Positions 1-8,903 of a stretch of DNA of 64,000 bases are shown piece by piece. Both the position numbers and the translations under genes were made by a program. The stretch lies in NCBI RefSeq assembly GCF_000499205.1, contig NZ_AWUK01000037.1, positions 62,001-126,000 of the forward strand, written 5' to 3'. Numbering within the stretch: position 1 is the first letter of the stretch; each line of letters opens with the position of its first letter. This stretch comes from Paenibacillus sp. MAEPY2 (lineage in GTDB: Bacteria; Bacillota; Bacilli; Paenibacillales; Paenibacillaceae). The notes under the pieces were generated by a model. The model did no database searches and was not told the origin of the DNA. It worked only from the letters and a program-made list of their open reading frames with translations.

Positions 1-131
1 ATAAATGAAAGAAAAACTGGCGCAGCCAATTGATATAATCGACTGAAACCGTACATGATAAAGTACACGGTTAATACGAGCAGCGCAATGTCAAAGACGG
101 TGCGCCCGTACTTTTTGTAAAGCGGCAGCAT
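1..131 (-). CDS. AI-2E family transporter (YtvI-like), N-terminal fragment
   Basis: This is the first 43 codons of a minus-strand gene that runs off the left edge. The start ATG at 131 follows an AAAGGAG box about 7 bases upstream. The peptide begins MLPLYKKYGRTVFDIALLVL and continues into a hydrophobic segment, the usual opening of AI-2E/PerM-family membrane proteins such as sporulation-associated YtvI. This family has about eight membrane spans and is thought to export small molecules or ions. Only the N-terminal span is visible, so the family call rests on that short similarity. It is transcribed divergently from the deacetylase gene at 317. Confidence 0.55.
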   Translation of the reverse strand, partial: MLPLYKKYGRTVFDIALLVLTVYFIMYGFSRLYQLAAPVFLSF

Positions 132-316
132 GGGCAGGGCTCCTTTGTAGTCGTTAAGGTAAAAATTAGGATGCATTTATTGTACACGATAGCTATCTTT
201 TTGGGAAAAGAGGATTCAAGAAAAGGCTGAATTATGATAAAATTAAAGGCGATTTATTTTGGTTAGTGCTATATTATGGCACGGTAATTCAGCATGAGAA
301 GCGGGGAGTTTGTAGC

Positions 317-1717
317 ATGACAAATTTACTTCAGAGCATATTACTGTGGTTATTGTACATTTCATCGTTTTACGCCTTTATTCCGAGTTTAGTTAGCAGA
401 CTTTTCGGTTTTCGTGTGTTCAGGCGCGGGAGAAGTGAGAAGGAGTTTTCCTTAACTTTTGATGATGGGCCGGATCCGGAATACACACCTAGATTGCTTG
501 ATTTATTGCGTCAGTATGAGGCGAAGGCAACGTTTTTTGTAGTCGGGGAGCATGCTGCCCGTCATCCCGAACTGATTCAGCGCATTCATGAGGAAGGTCA
601 TCTTCTCGGAATTCATAATTATATTCACAAAACCAATTGGTTAATGCGTCCGCGTACGGTTCGAGATCAGATTCAACGAACAGGGCAGATTATTCAGGAG
701 GTAACGGGGGTAAGAACATGTTATTATCGTCCACCGTGGGGGATTATGAACCTGTTTGATTTTTTCAGTAAAAAAGATCGCCGAATTATCCTCTGGTCAT
801 CTATGTTTGAGGATTGGAGAAGCAGTGTGGGCGTTGAGAAATTGACGGAACGAATGTTGAAGGAGCTAAGGGGCGGAGAAGTCATGCTGCTGCATGATCG
901 AGGGACTACCCTCGGCGCTGATGCACACGCGCCGGAGCAGATGCTCCAGGCGCTCGAAGTCGTATTGCAGGAGGCCGACAGGCAGCGATTGCATAGTGTA
1001 CGCATCGATACGTTGATGGGAGGCGTTACGGTGAGCGAACCTAAAAGTACAAGTCAGCCACAAACGCATTTATCCTTTTGGAAACGGATGGTTGTTGCGC
1101 TATGGCTAGGCTGGGAGAAGTTGTTTCATTGGGTATACCATCTGCGAACAGCTTCGCCGGAAGACCCTTTGCTGCACTATCGCTCCCGTGTATACCATGG
1201 AGCATTAGTTGAAATGAACGACGGTCATGTGATTCGGAACGGAGATCCGGTAATTGAACTTCATTTTGATAATAAAAAATTATTCGATTTGGGTATGACT
1301 TCACGCTCAAGCATGCATTTGGCCATTCGTATGATTCGGGCTATGGAGCAGCAGCTTCCTGATTTGGCCCGACAGGTAACACTTGAACCTGAACTCCGTT
1401 CAGCCAAGGCTCTATACGGTGTAAGCATGATTAACCGGGGGCCGGAGAAATTTGGGTTTACGGTTCGGGAACTGGCTCCTGGGCCGTTCAGTTCTGCATC
1501 CAAAGTGTATCTGAAACTTCTGCTAAGTGTCATTCATCCGGCTGGAACGAAACGTTTGAAGCAGCGCTCCGAACAATTGGTTCCCAAAATGATTGCCATG
1601 CCGCTTGATGTGCTGCTGGATCGGTATGGACAGCACGCGCTGGTGGCTGCTACGGCGGAACAGTCCTCTGAGGAATTGTTGGTTCCTGAACAGGATCTTG
1701 TACCTGAACACAACTAA
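317..1717 (+). CDS. Polysaccharide deacetylase family protein with YkoP-like C-terminal domain
   Basis: This is a predicted membrane-anchored NodB-type (CE4) deacetylase that removes N-acetyl groups from a cell-wall or envelope glycan. Residues ~8-28 form a hydrophobic anchor. The NodB domain shows the metal/catalytic motif TFDDGPD at ~47-53, the H-x3-H pair at ~100/104 and a YRPPWG motif at ~135-140. From about residue 260 a second domain follows (YRSRVYHGALVEMNDGHV...), resembling the region found in B. subtilis YkoP-type proteins. I chose the ATG at 317 because a GGGGAG box precedes it; an in-frame upstream start at 266 has no comparable box. It converges on ilvD and shares a bidirectional terminator with it. 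The substrate is unknown. Confidence 0.8.
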   Translation: MTNLLQSILLWLLYISSFYAFIPSLVSRLFGFRVFRRGRSEKEFSLTFDDGPDPEYTPRLLDLLRQYEAKATFFVVGEHAARHPELIQRIHEEGHLLGIHNYIHKTNWLMRPRTVRDQIQRTGQIIQEVTGVRTCYYRPPWGIMNLFDFFSKKDRRIILWSSMFEDWRSSVGVEKLTERMLKELRGGEVMLLHDRGTTLGADAHAPEQMLQALEVVLQEADRQRLHSVRIDTLMGGVTVSEPKSTSQPQTHLSFWKRMVVALWLGWEKLFHWVYHLRTASPEDPLLHYRSRVYHGALVEMNDGHVIRNGDPVIELHFDNKKLFDLGMTSRSSMHLAIRMIRAMEQQLPDLARQVTLEPELRSAKALYGVSMINRGPEKFGFTVRELAPGPFSSASKVYLKLLLSVIHPAGTKRLKQRSEQLVPKMIAMPLDVLLDRYGQHALVAATAEQSSEELLVPEQDLVPEHN

Positions 1718-1735
1718 AAGCGAAACGAATAAAGA

Positions 1736-1778
1736 AAAGGGTTGCTCTCCGCCGAAGTCGGCTGAAGAGCAACCCTTT
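1736..1778. terminator. Bidirectional intrinsic terminator
   Basis: A 13-bp perfect stem (AAAGGGTTGCTCT / AGAGCAACCCTTT) encloses a 17-base apical segment. It has A-rich sequence before and T-rich sequence after, so it can stop transcription from both the deacetylase (plus) and ilvD (minus), which converge here. Confidence 0.85.
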
Positions 1779-1825
1779 ATTTATGTTCCCGATAAGGAAA
1801 ATCATCGGATATCCTTACACTTGAA

Positions 1826-3511
1826 TTAGATACTCAGTACGCCACCGTTGCTTGCATTCGTTACCAGTTTGGAGTAACGAGCGAGGTAACCGGTTTTTAC
1901 TTTTGGTTCAAAGCCTTTCCAACCTGCACGACGACGTTCGAATTCTTCGTCACTGATATGCAATTCGATGATACGGTTATTCAGATCCAGTTCAATGATG
2001 TCTCCTTCTTCGACAAAAGCGATTGGACCGCCTTCAGCGGCTTCCGGAGAGATGTGTCCGATACTGATTCCGCGAGATGCGCCAGAGAAGCGTCCATCGG
2101 TGATCAGACCGACTTTGGCACCAAGGCCCATACCTACGATCTGGGAAGTAGGCGCAAGCATCTCAGGCATACCTGGACCACCTTTTGGTCCTTCATAACG
2201 GATAACGACAACGTGTCCTTCTTTTACTTTGCCATTCGCAATGCCTTCAAGCGCTTGTTCCTGGGAATCAAAGCAGATAGCAGGACCTTTGTGATATCCG
2301 CCAACCGATGCGTCAACAGCACCGACTTTGATGATAGCTCCTTGTGGTGCAAGGTTACCAAACAATACAGCCAAGCCGCCTTTTTCGGAATGCGGGTTGT
2401 CCAGATGGTGGATGACATTCGTATCCTGGATTTCTTGTCCTTCAACGTTCTCACGGATCGTTTTACCGGTTACCGTAATGCAGTCACCGTGAATCGCACC
2501 TGGTTTCTTAAGCAATTCGTTCAGAACTGCACTTACACCACCCGCATTGTGCACGTCTTCAATGTGAAGATCGGAAGCCGGTGCAAGTTTCGCCAGATGA
2601 GGAACGCGGTTAGCAACTTCGTTGATGCGCTCGATTGGGTATTCGATACCTGCTTCATGAGCCAGTGCCAGTGTATGAAGGACCGTATTCGTAGATCCGC
2701 CCATAGCCATATCCAGTGCAAAAGCGTTGTCGATAGCTTCTACAGTAACGATATCACGTGGTTTCAGATCCATTTTGATGAGTTCCATCAGTTGCTTAGC
2801 AGATTGTTTAACAAACTCACGACGCTCAGGAGCAACAGCCAGGATGGTTCCGTTGCCTGGCATAGCCAGCCCCATCGCTTCAGCCAGACAGTTCATGGAG
2901 TTCGCTGTGAACATACCGGAACATGATCCACATGTCGGACAACCGAATTGTTCAAGCTCAAGAAGGCTCTTGTCATCGATTTTACCTGCTTGATAAGCAC
3001 CTACGCCTTCAAATACGGAGGTCAGGGACAGAGCTTTACCATTGCTGTCACGACCTGCCTTCATAGGTCCACCGCTGACGAACACGGTTGGGATATTACA
3101 GCGAAGCGCACCCATCATCATACCTGGTGTGATTTTGTCACAGTTCGGGATACATACCATGCCGTCGAACCAGTGTGCAGATACAACCGTTTCCACGGAA
3201 TCCGCAATAATGTCACGGCTTGGCAGCGAGTAACGCATACCAATGTGTCCCATGGCAATTCCGTCGTCAACTCCGATGGTGTTGAATTCGAATGGAACGC
3301 CACCGGCTTCACGAATAGCATCCTTAACAATTTTACCGAATTCCTGTAGGTGAACATGGCCGGGCACGATATCAATATAAGAGTTACATACGGCAATAAA
3401 TGGTTTGCCAAAGTCCTCTTCTTTAACGCCCGCTGCGCGGAGCAAACTGCGGTGCGGTGCACGGTCAAAACCTTTTTTGATCATATCGGAACGCATCTTC
3501 TTGGCTGACAT
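1826..3511 (-). CDS. ilvD: Dihydroxy-acid dehydratase
   Basis: IlvD catalyses the third step of valine/isoleucine synthesis, dehydrating 2,3-dihydroxy-3-methyl(butanoate/valerate) to the 2-keto acid with a bound Fe-S cluster and Mg2+. The 561-residue product has full family length. It carries the conserved cluster cysteines in IPNCDKITPGMMMG and GCPTCGSCSGMF, and the C-terminal motif TDGRFSG. The ATG at 3511 is preceded by a GGGGGGA box; the reading frame extends upstream but without a ribosome site. No other ilv gene is next to it, so it is a stand-alone copy. I found no T-box upstream. Control by CodY is possible from family knowledge but not shown here. Confidence 0.97.
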   Translation of the reverse strand: MSAKKMRSDMIKKGFDRAPHRSLLRAAGVKEEDFGKPFIAVCNSYIDIVPGHVHLQEFGKIVKDAIREAGGVPFEFNTIGVDDGIAMGHIGMRYSLPSRDIIADSVETVVSAHWFDGMVCIPNCDKITPGMMMGALRCNIPTVFVSGGPMKAGRDSNGKALSLTSVFEGVGAYQAGKIDDKSLLELEQFGCPTCGSCSGMFTANSMNCLAEAMGLAMPGNGTILAVAPERREFVKQSAKQLMELIKMDLKPRDIVTVEAIDNAFALDMAMGGSTNTVLHTLALAHEAGIEYPIERINEVANRVPHLAKLAPASDLHIEDVHNAGGVSAVLNELLKKPGAIHGDCITVTGKTIRENVEGQEIQDTNVIHHLDNPHSEKGGLAVLFGNLAPQGAIIKVGAVDASVGGYHKGPAICFDSQEQALEGIANGKVKEGHVVVIRYEGPKGGPGMPEMLAPTSQIVGMGLGAKVGLITDGRFSGASRGISIGHISPEAAEGGPIAFVEEGDIIELDLNNRIIELHISDEEFERRRAGWKGFEPKVKTGYLARYSKLVTNASNGGVLSI

Positions 3512-3731
3512 GGTGTATTTCCCCCCAAATTTATAATATTGAGCAACATGAATGGAAATATAAATGGCAGTGCATCTGTCGTTTAATTTCATCCGTACTC
3601 TTAAAAATAGACCAGTGATACTGGCTTCGAGCTTCCACTAGTTTATGAAACTCTTTGCTGCTTTAAACCCGTGAACAACCCGGTTTTTCTATAGAGTCTA
3701 TCACAACCGTCGTTATATTTCTACAATGAAT

Positions 3732-3771
3732 AGAAAGAAGCTTCAATCCATTAGTGGAATGAAGCTTTCTT
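3732..3771 (-). terminator. Likely terminator of the KGG-repeat gene
   Basis: This is a long imperfect inverted repeat (about 17 bp with one mismatch and one bulge, TTAG loop). On the minus strand it is followed by TTTCTATTC. It lies 52 bases beyond the stop of the minus-strand gene at 3823. The rest of 3512-3822 holds no gene that I can support. The ilvD promoter must lie in 3512-3660, but no clear -35/-10 pair stands out. Confidence 0.5.
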
Positions 3772-3822
3772 GATTTGATGCACTCTCTCGGGTGTTCTTT
3801 CACCGCTGCCCATGGGGATAGG

Positions 3823-4074
3823 CTAACTGCTTCCGCCTTTGCGTCCAATCTCCCGGTAGAATTCTTTATTATGTGTTTCGGAAGTTGCTTCTCCACCTTT
3901 GCGTCCAATTTCCTTATAGAACTGAGAATCGTGCGCATCTGAAGTCGCTTCTCCACCTTTTTTACCTATCATTTGGTAGAAGCTGCGATCATGATTTTTG
4001 GAGGTGGCCTTGCCACCTAATCTACCCGCTTCCTCGCGACTCATTTTGTGTTCAGACGTCTGTGGGCGTGCCAT
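3823..4074 (-). CDS. KGG-repeat general stress protein (GsiB/YciG-like)
   Basis: This is a small hydrophilic protein of 83 residues built from three ~20-residue repeats and a partial fourth, each centred on G(R/K)(K/L)GG(E/K)ATS followed by an aromatic-rich helix (FYQMIG, FYKEIG, FYREIG). This is the KGG/Con-10 repeat found in GsiB and YciG, stress-induced proteins thought to be largely disordered and protective during dehydration or stationary phase. The ATG follows an AAGGAGTGA box. Codon use across the repeats is diverged, so the array is old. No enzyme activity is expected. Confidence 0.85.
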   Translation of the reverse strand: MARPQTSEHKMSREEAGRLGGKATSKNHDRSFYQMIGKKGGEATSDAHDSQFYKEIGRKGGEATSETHNKEFYREIGRKGGSS

Positions 4075-4186
4075 TACAAATCACTCCTTATATCATAAGT
4101 AGATTGTTGTAGCGCGTATTCCTACTTACCACAACATTTCCAGTATGAAACAAGTTGATTCTGATGGAGAGGAGCAGGATTTCAGC

Positions 4187-5239
4187 TCATCTGAACCAGG
4201 ATGCTGAGCGTTTCAATCCCGCCTGACGATTGAGGTGAAAGCGGGAAATATCGGGCTCTATGAGAGGCCGAAAGGCATGACGGACGGCTGGATGAGCCAG
4301 CGTTATAGCGAACATTAGCGCAATGGAGACAATCACCGGAATGTACAAACTGGTTTCCATATAATTGTAAACCCCGGACCAGATGGCCAGACGAACGAGA
4401 AATCCATGTAAAAGGAACACATAAAGTGTGCGCCGTCCCAGATCGGTCAATCTGGATGTTAATGAAGGGACCCAGGCGAGAAATAATGCTCCCGATCCGA
4501 TCTCAAGGGCATAGATTCCGAGTCGGTAAATTCCGGCAAACCACTCATGGTGTCCAAGCTCTGCGTAAGTCATGCTACCCAGTAACCAGCCTGGTGCAAT
4601 GCTGAGTCCTCCCAGTCCGATCCAACCAAGAAGAGCAGCAGACAGCGCAGCTGCAATTTTGCGGCCCCAGCCGGATCGCAAACGGGAGCGGATGGACGCT
4701 CCGTAGTCATACCCAATAACAAAGAAAGGAAGAAATACAAACGTGCGGCTGAAGCTCAGCCAGAAACCGTCAATGGGTAAATATCCGGCACATACCCCCA
4801 GCATCACGGCACCGAGCAGTCTGTATATCGGTTTCCAGGAGAGTGTAAGACGAAGCAGCAGCCGCCAGCAGAAATGACTTGCCAGAAACCAGAGCAATAA
4901 ATAAGGTGCAAAGAAAGACAAACGCATATGCGGTGTGTGGAATATGGTGAAATCCGTTATTGCATACAGGGACTGAAACAGAAGGTACTGTAATGCAATC
5001 TGCTTAAGCACATTACGGCCAGATGCACCTTGAAGTGAATGTCTGGCAAAGTAGCCGGTTACCCATACAAACAGCGGCATGTGAAACGTATATATCCACA
5101 GAAACAGAGCCTCTGCTCCTACAAATCGTGTAATGAGCGGTTCAAGAGCATTGCCCGCAAGTACACAGACAATGAGCATAAAGCGCAGGTTGTAAAAAAA
5201 AGAATCCTGATCTTCGTGAATTATGGTCGGTTTGTTCAT
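4187..5239 (-). CDS. Acyltransferase-3 family membrane protein (fucose 4-O-acetylase-like)
   Basis: This is a 350-residue integral membrane protein with about ten hydrophobic segments. The N-terminus (YNLRFMLIVCVLAGNAL, then FHMPLFVWVTGYFAR) fits the acyltransferase-3 / fucose 4-O-acetylase-like family, which moves acetyl groups across the membrane onto sugars. The typical motif histidine lies in the FHMPLF loop. An AAGGGGGT box precedes the ATG. It stands alone and diverges from kdgK. The acceptor glycan cannot be read from sequence. Confidence 0.75.
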   Translation of the reverse strand: MNKPTIIHEDQDSFFYNLRFMLIVCVLAGNALEPLITRFVGAEALFLWIYTFHMPLFVWVTGYFARHSLQGASGRNVLKQIALQYLLFQSLYAITDFTIFHTPHMRLSFFAPYLLLWFLASHFCWRLLLRLTLSWKPIYRLLGAVMLGVCAGYLPIDGFWLSFSRTFVFLPFFVIGYDYGASIRSRLRSGWGRKIAAALSAALLGWIGLGGLSIAPGWLLGSMTYAELGHHEWFAGIYRLGIYALEIGSGALFLAWVPSLTSRLTDLGRRTLYVFLLHGFLVRLAIWSGVYNYMETSLYIPVIVSIALMFAITLAHPAVRHAFRPLIEPDISRFHLNRQAGLKRSASWFR

Positions 5240-5312
5240 GGTGTAACCCCCTTGATAACCCTTGGCAATTGCAATCTGGTTCTGTAATAAGGGTAATATG
5301 GATATGCATCAT

Positions 5313-5336
5313 CTATTGTGATATATTTCACAATAG
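5313..5336. promoter_or_regulatory. 24-base palindrome with CRP/FNR-type core
   Basis: A perfect inverted repeat, CTATTGTGA-N6-TCACAATAG, lies between the divergent acyltransferase and kdgK genes. Its core, TGTGA-N6-TCACA, equals the consensus bound by CRP/FNR-family dimers. A cre-like sequence (5334-5348, two mismatches to WTGNAANCGNWNNCW) overlaps its right end. Binding by any protein is inferred. Confidence 0.6.
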
Positions 5337-5460
5337 AAAGCGCTATCCTTTCTCAAAACTGTGACAACAAAATGAACGCTCCGGGATTGACAACGGTTGC
5401 ATAGAGGCTGACAATGGTGAAAGAAGATGAGAAATTGTAAATTTAAGGAGGGGAGAGTTC

Positions 5461-6426
5461 ATGTCGACGAATACCCGCCGAAGCCCTGAAATTGTTACGT
5501 TTGGCGAAAGCATGGGTTTGCTGACGGCTAAGGATTCACGAGGTCTCGAATATGCGGCGACATTAGATAAGTCATTTGGCGGAGCGGAAAGTAATCTGGC
5601 GATTGGTGTATCCCGGCTTGGGCATACCAGCGGCTGGTTTGGCCGCCTGGGCAATGATCCGATGGGTAACATGATCATGAAGGCTATTCGTGGTGAAGGT
5701 GTAGATGTATCCCGAGCAAGGATGAGCGACAAAGAGCCCACCGGTTTGATGATTCGTGAGAACGCTTCCGGGAAAGCCTCGGTACACTATTATAGGAAGC
5801 TATCCGCTGCAAGCGCCATTACTCCTGAAGATCTGGACTCGGATTATATTGCGGGTGCGCAAATCCTTCACGTGACAGGCATCACCGCAGCAATAAGCGC
5901 GTCGGGTCTTGCTACGGTTGAAGCTGCTATACATATAGCCAAGCAGGCTGGTGTGAAAGTGAGTTTTGATCCGAATTTGCGTCTTAAACTGTGGTCAGCA
6001 GAAGAAGCACGTCCAGTTCTGCTTCGTCTCGCTGAGCAGGCAGATTATTTCTTGCCGGGTCTGGATGAGATGAAGCTTCTGTATAACGAAGAAGATGATC
6101 AAAAAGTACTTGAGCGTTTGTCCGCCATGAATGCAGTCTGTATCGTGAAGGGCGGCCCTGATTTGACCTACGTATTGGTGAATGGTACCCTAACGGAAGT
6201 TCCGTACTTCAAGGCAGATCATGTCCTGGATACAGTCGGGGCAGGTGATGGATTCTGTGCGGGCTTTTTGTCTGGCCTTATTAAAGGATATTCTCCGCAG
6301 GAAGCGACCCGTCTCGGGAATTTGACCGGTTCCATGGTTATACAGGCTGTTGGCGATTGGGAGGCGCTCCCAACGTGGGAGCAGGTCGAGGCCAAGCTGA
6401 ACAATGTAGCTCATGTTGAGCGCTAG
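5461..6426 (+). CDS. kdgK: 2-keto-3-deoxygluconate kinase (PfkB family)
   Basis: KdgK phosphorylates 2-keto-3-deoxy-D-gluconate to KDPG with ATP, the penultimate step of pectin/uronate breakdown. The 321-residue product shows the PfkB N-terminal signature (GGAESNLAIGVSRLG at ~39-53) and the C-terminal anion-hole/catalytic motif DTVGAGDGFCAGF near residue 257. The start follows a strong AAGGAGGGGAG box. The next gene, 86 bases on, is KDPG aldolase, which supports KDG rather than another sugar as substrate. The palindrome at 5313 is a candidate control site. Confidence 0.9.
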   Translation: MSTNTRRSPEIVTFGESMGLLTAKDSRGLEYAATLDKSFGGAESNLAIGVSRLGHTSGWFGRLGNDPMGNMIMKAIRGEGVDVSRARMSDKEPTGLMIRENASGKASVHYYRKLSAASAITPEDLDSDYIAGAQILHVTGITAAISASGLATVEAAIHIAKQAGVKVSFDPNLRLKLWSAEEARPVLLRLAEQADYFLPGLDEMKLLYNEEDDQKVLERLSAMNAVCIVKGGPDLTYVLVNGTLTEVPYFKADHVLDTVGAGDGFCAGFLSGLIKGYSPQEATRLGNLTGSMVIQAVGDWEALPTWEQVEAKLNNVAHVER

Positions 6427-6512
6427 TCGCTGCTGATATCATATATGTCTCATCTTCGTTCATTAATGTAAGGCTTGTAATACACAACCACATTGACAAG
6501 GGAGAGAATGAA

Positions 6513-7178
6513 ATGAAGAAGCTTCAGCTGCTACAAAAAATAACCGATAGTGGGGTTGTTGCCGTTCTGCGTGCAGATTCTGCGGATCAGGTGATCGCCA
6601 TGGCCGAGCAAGCTATCGCGGGTGGTATCAAGATTATCGAGATTACCATGACGGTGCCTAGTGCCCTCAAAGCCATCGAGAAATTAAGCCGTGTATACCA
6701 TTGGAACACACAGGATCCAGAGAAATTTGCCATTATTGGAGCTGGAACCGTACTTGAACCCCAGACAGCGCGTGCCGCAATCATGTCAGGTGCCGAGTTT
6801 GTTGTGGGTCCTTCCCTGAACCCGGACACGGTGAAAATCTGCAATCTGTACCGGATTCCGATTCTCCCAGGGGTGATGACCATTGCCGATGTACAACGTG
6901 CACTGGAACTTGGCGTGGATATTGTAAAGTTGTTCCCGGGCAATCTCTACGATCCGTCCATTATCAAAACGATGAAGGGACCTATGCCGCAAGCGAATTT
7001 TATGCCGACGGGCGGGGTTTCCTTGTCCAATCTGGGTGACTGGATTAAGGGAGGAGCCGTTGCTGTAGGTATTGGCTCAGATCTCACAACGGAAGCAGTG
7101 AAGACGGGGGACTTGAGTCATGTTCGCCGCAAAGCGGAACAATATATGGATGCTTACCGCAAGGCCAAGGCCGAATAG
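6513..7178 (+). CDS. eda: KDPG / 4-hydroxy-2-oxoglutarate aldolase
   Basis: Eda cleaves 2-keto-3-deoxy-6-phosphogluconate to pyruvate and glyceraldehyde-3-phosphate. The 221-residue product has the class I aldolase features: the catalytic glutamate in GIKIIEITM, GAGTVL, and the Schiff-base lysine in DIVKLFPG near residue 145. An AAGGGAGAG box precedes the ATG. It is co-directional with kdgK and completes KDG-to-glycolysis flow. A GGGAGCCT/AGGCTCCC hairpin without a T tract follows at 7198-7221. Confidence 0.93.
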   Translation: MKKLQLLQKITDSGVVAVLRADSADQVIAMAEQAIAGGIKIIEITMTVPSALKAIEKLSRVYHWNTQDPEKFAIIGAGTVLEPQTARAAIMSGAEFVVGPSLNPDTVKICNLYRIPILPGVMTIADVQRALELGVDIVKLFPGNLYDPSIIKTMKGPMPQANFMPTGGVSLSNLGDWIKGGAVAVGIGSDLTTEAVKTGDLSHVRRKAEQYMDAYRKAKAE

Positions 7179-7268
7179 CGATGAATGATGGAGAAGGGGA
7201 GCCTCAGGAATGAAGGCTCCCGTTCTGCAAGCCGCGGCACCTGCGGAAGTACAGAAAGGTGATGAACG

Positions 7269-8033
7269 TTGAGAAATCGATATAATACAGGGCGCAAGAA
7301 GAGGGGCATTGGGAAGTTCCTGCTCGTTCTTCTGGCGCTCATTGTCATTGGGTGTGGGTTTGTGGCCTGGAAGCTGTTCACACCTTATGGACCACAAGAG
7401 ATGGCTCAAACTGCCATGGAAACTGCAGATCAGGTGACTGTAACTGAAAAAGACAACTGGATTGATTTTGTGCCGGACAAATCTGTTGGGGTGAGTGTTA
7501 TTTTTTATCCAGGTGGATTGGTTAAACCGGAAAGTTATGCACCTCTTGCCCATGAACTTGCGGCAGCAGGACATCATACCATTATTGCAAAAATGCCGGT
7601 CAATCTGGCGGTGCTCAAACAGAATCTCGCCGATGATATTATTAAAGCTTATCCGGATGAACCATTTGTTATGGGAGGGCATTCTCTAGGTGGATCGATG
7701 GCGGCACGTTATACAGCTTCCCATCCGGATGCACTTAAAGGTATCTTCTTTCTCGCATCCTATCCGGATGAAAAAGGCAGTGTGAAATCATTGGGGATAC
7801 CAGCGTTGTCCATACTAGGCACGAATGATGAAGTGGTGAATTCAACAAAGTATCAGAATGGTCGGGCATATTTGCCGGAAGATACGGTGTATTACACCAT
7901 TGAAGGTGGTAACCATTCGCAGTTCGGTGACTATGGCCACCAGAGCGGTGACGGCGAAGCTGGGGTCAGTGAAGAGGAACAATTGTCCCAAACGGTTAAA
8001 ACGATTGTAGGCTGGCTGGATACAATCAAATAA
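7269..8033 (+). CDS. Membrane-anchored alpha/beta hydrolase
   Basis: This is a 254-residue protein with a basic N-terminus (RNRYNTGRKKRG), a single membrane segment at ~13-35 and an extracytoplasmic alpha/beta hydrolase fold. The nucleophile elbow is GGHSLGGSM; an acid (GTNDEVV) and the histidine of GGNHSQFGDYG complete the triad. The annotated start is a TTG, supported by an AAAGGTGA box 6 bases upstream; an ATG just before it is out of frame and stops quickly. Such Abhydrolase_5-type proteins are often annotated as carboxylesterases. The substrate is unknown. Confidence 0.75.
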   Translation: MRNRYNTGRKKRGIGKFLLVLLALIVIGCGFVAWKLFTPYGPQEMAQTAMETADQVTVTEKDNWIDFVPDKSVGVSVIFYPGGLVKPESYAPLAHELAAAGHHTIIAKMPVNLAVLKQNLADDIIKAYPDEPFVMGGHSLGGSMAARYTASHPDALKGIFFLASYPDEKGSVKSLGIPALSILGTNDEVVNSTKYQNGRAYLPEDTVYYTIEGGNHSQFGDYGHQSGDGEAGVSEEEQLSQTVKTIVGWLDTIK

Positions 8034-8095
8034 GCTGTCAGTTCAAAGTTGAATGGGACGAATTTCATAGCAGTCAGTAACTGGAGGTGATCGGG

Positions 8096-8881
8096 ATGTC
8101 CATGCTTCAAATCCATGGTAAGCAAGTTGCCTGCCGAGGTATTCTATTTGATAAGGATGGAACGCTGCTGGATTTCTTGCAATTATGGGGGCCGTGGGCG
8201 GAGTCTTTACTGAATCAGCTGGAATTACAACTGTCAGAGCTTGGGGCCTCGTTCACGGTCGAGCGTGAGCGGGTTCTGGGTACGGTCTGCAATCGTGAAG
8301 GTCATCTAATCGGATATGATGTTCAAGGGCCTTTGGCAATTGCCACGGTGGACGAGAGTAACGGACTGCTTGCTGGGCAGTTGTATGCAGCAGGCATGCC
8401 ATGGAATGAAGCAATCACTACGGTCCGCCGCTTTTCCAGTGTGGCCATGCGTGAGATAAAGCAGAGAAAAATGGCCGAACCGATGCCTGGATTAAGAGCA
8501 TTTTTGCAGAGCTGCCAGGAGGCATCTATTCCCATGGCAGTCGTCACTTCGGACAACACAGCTGCTGCGGAGGAACATATGGAATGGATGGGAATTCGGT
8601 CGTATTTTACATCAATTGTAGGCAGTGACCGGGTAACGAAGGGCAAACCGGATGGAGAGGCTGCAGTTCTAGCTTGCCGGGAGTTACATATTCTTCCTGA
8701 GGAAGCTGTTGTGATCGGTGACAGCAATGGGGATATGCAGATGGGACGTAACGCAGGGGCATCCTATATGTTTGGTTTCTGTCCAGAAGTCGGGGGAAGT
8801 GACTATTTGCATGAAGCTGATGACGTCATTCAGGGTTATAATGAGTTAAAAATCATCTCTGAACGTTCTTTCCAGGGATGA
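8096..8881 (+). CDS. HAD-superfamily phosphatase
   Basis: This 261-residue haloacid-dehalogenase-type hydrolase is of the phosphoglycolate phosphatase/PGMB group. It shows motif I DKDGTLLDF (~21-29), motif II VVTSDN, the motif III lysine in TKGKPDGE and motif IV VIGDSNGDMQM. A cap domain lies between motifs I and II. The ATG at 8096 follows a GGAGGTGA box; an in-frame GTG at 8087 falls inside that box and is unlikely. It sits in a run of four plus-strand enzymes (hydrolase, HAD, sirtuin, aldo-keto reductase) with no obvious shared pathway. The phosphate ester acted on is unknown. Confidence 0.8.
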   Translation: MSMLQIHGKQVACRGILFDKDGTLLDFLQLWGPWAESLLNQLELQLSELGASFTVERERVLGTVCNREGHLIGYDVQGPLAIATVDESNGLLAGQLYAAGMPWNEAITTVRRFSSVAMREIKQRKMAEPMPGLRAFLQSCQEASIPMAVVTSDNTAAAEEHMEWMGIRSYFTSIVGSDRVTKGKPDGEAAVLACRELHILPEEAVVIGDSNGDMQMGRNAGASYMFGFCPEVGGSDYLHEADDVIQGYNELKIISERSFQG

Positions 8882-8903
8882 TCTCGTAAAAGGAGGAGAG
8901 AGG

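Noticed and set aside
1958..2926. 322-codon open frame on the plus strand opposite ilvD
   Set aside because: It lies entirely antisense to a certain gene, lacks a ribosome site and its product has no domain-like pattern; it is a shadow of ilvD codon bias.
3512..3660. Possible T-box or branched-chain amino-acid leader before ilvD
   Set aside because: No T-box core (such as GGGTGGTACCGCG), no specifier stem and no terminator were found in this interval.
3823..4020. Direct DNA repeats that might form a CRISPR or tandem-repeat array
   Set aside because: The 60-base periodicity is the coding repeat of the KGG protein; units have diverged and there are no spacers.
7198..7221. Hairpin after eda as a terminator
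   Set aside because: The GGGAGCCT/AGGCTCCC stem is good but is followed by GTTCTGCAAG without a T run, so termination is not supported.
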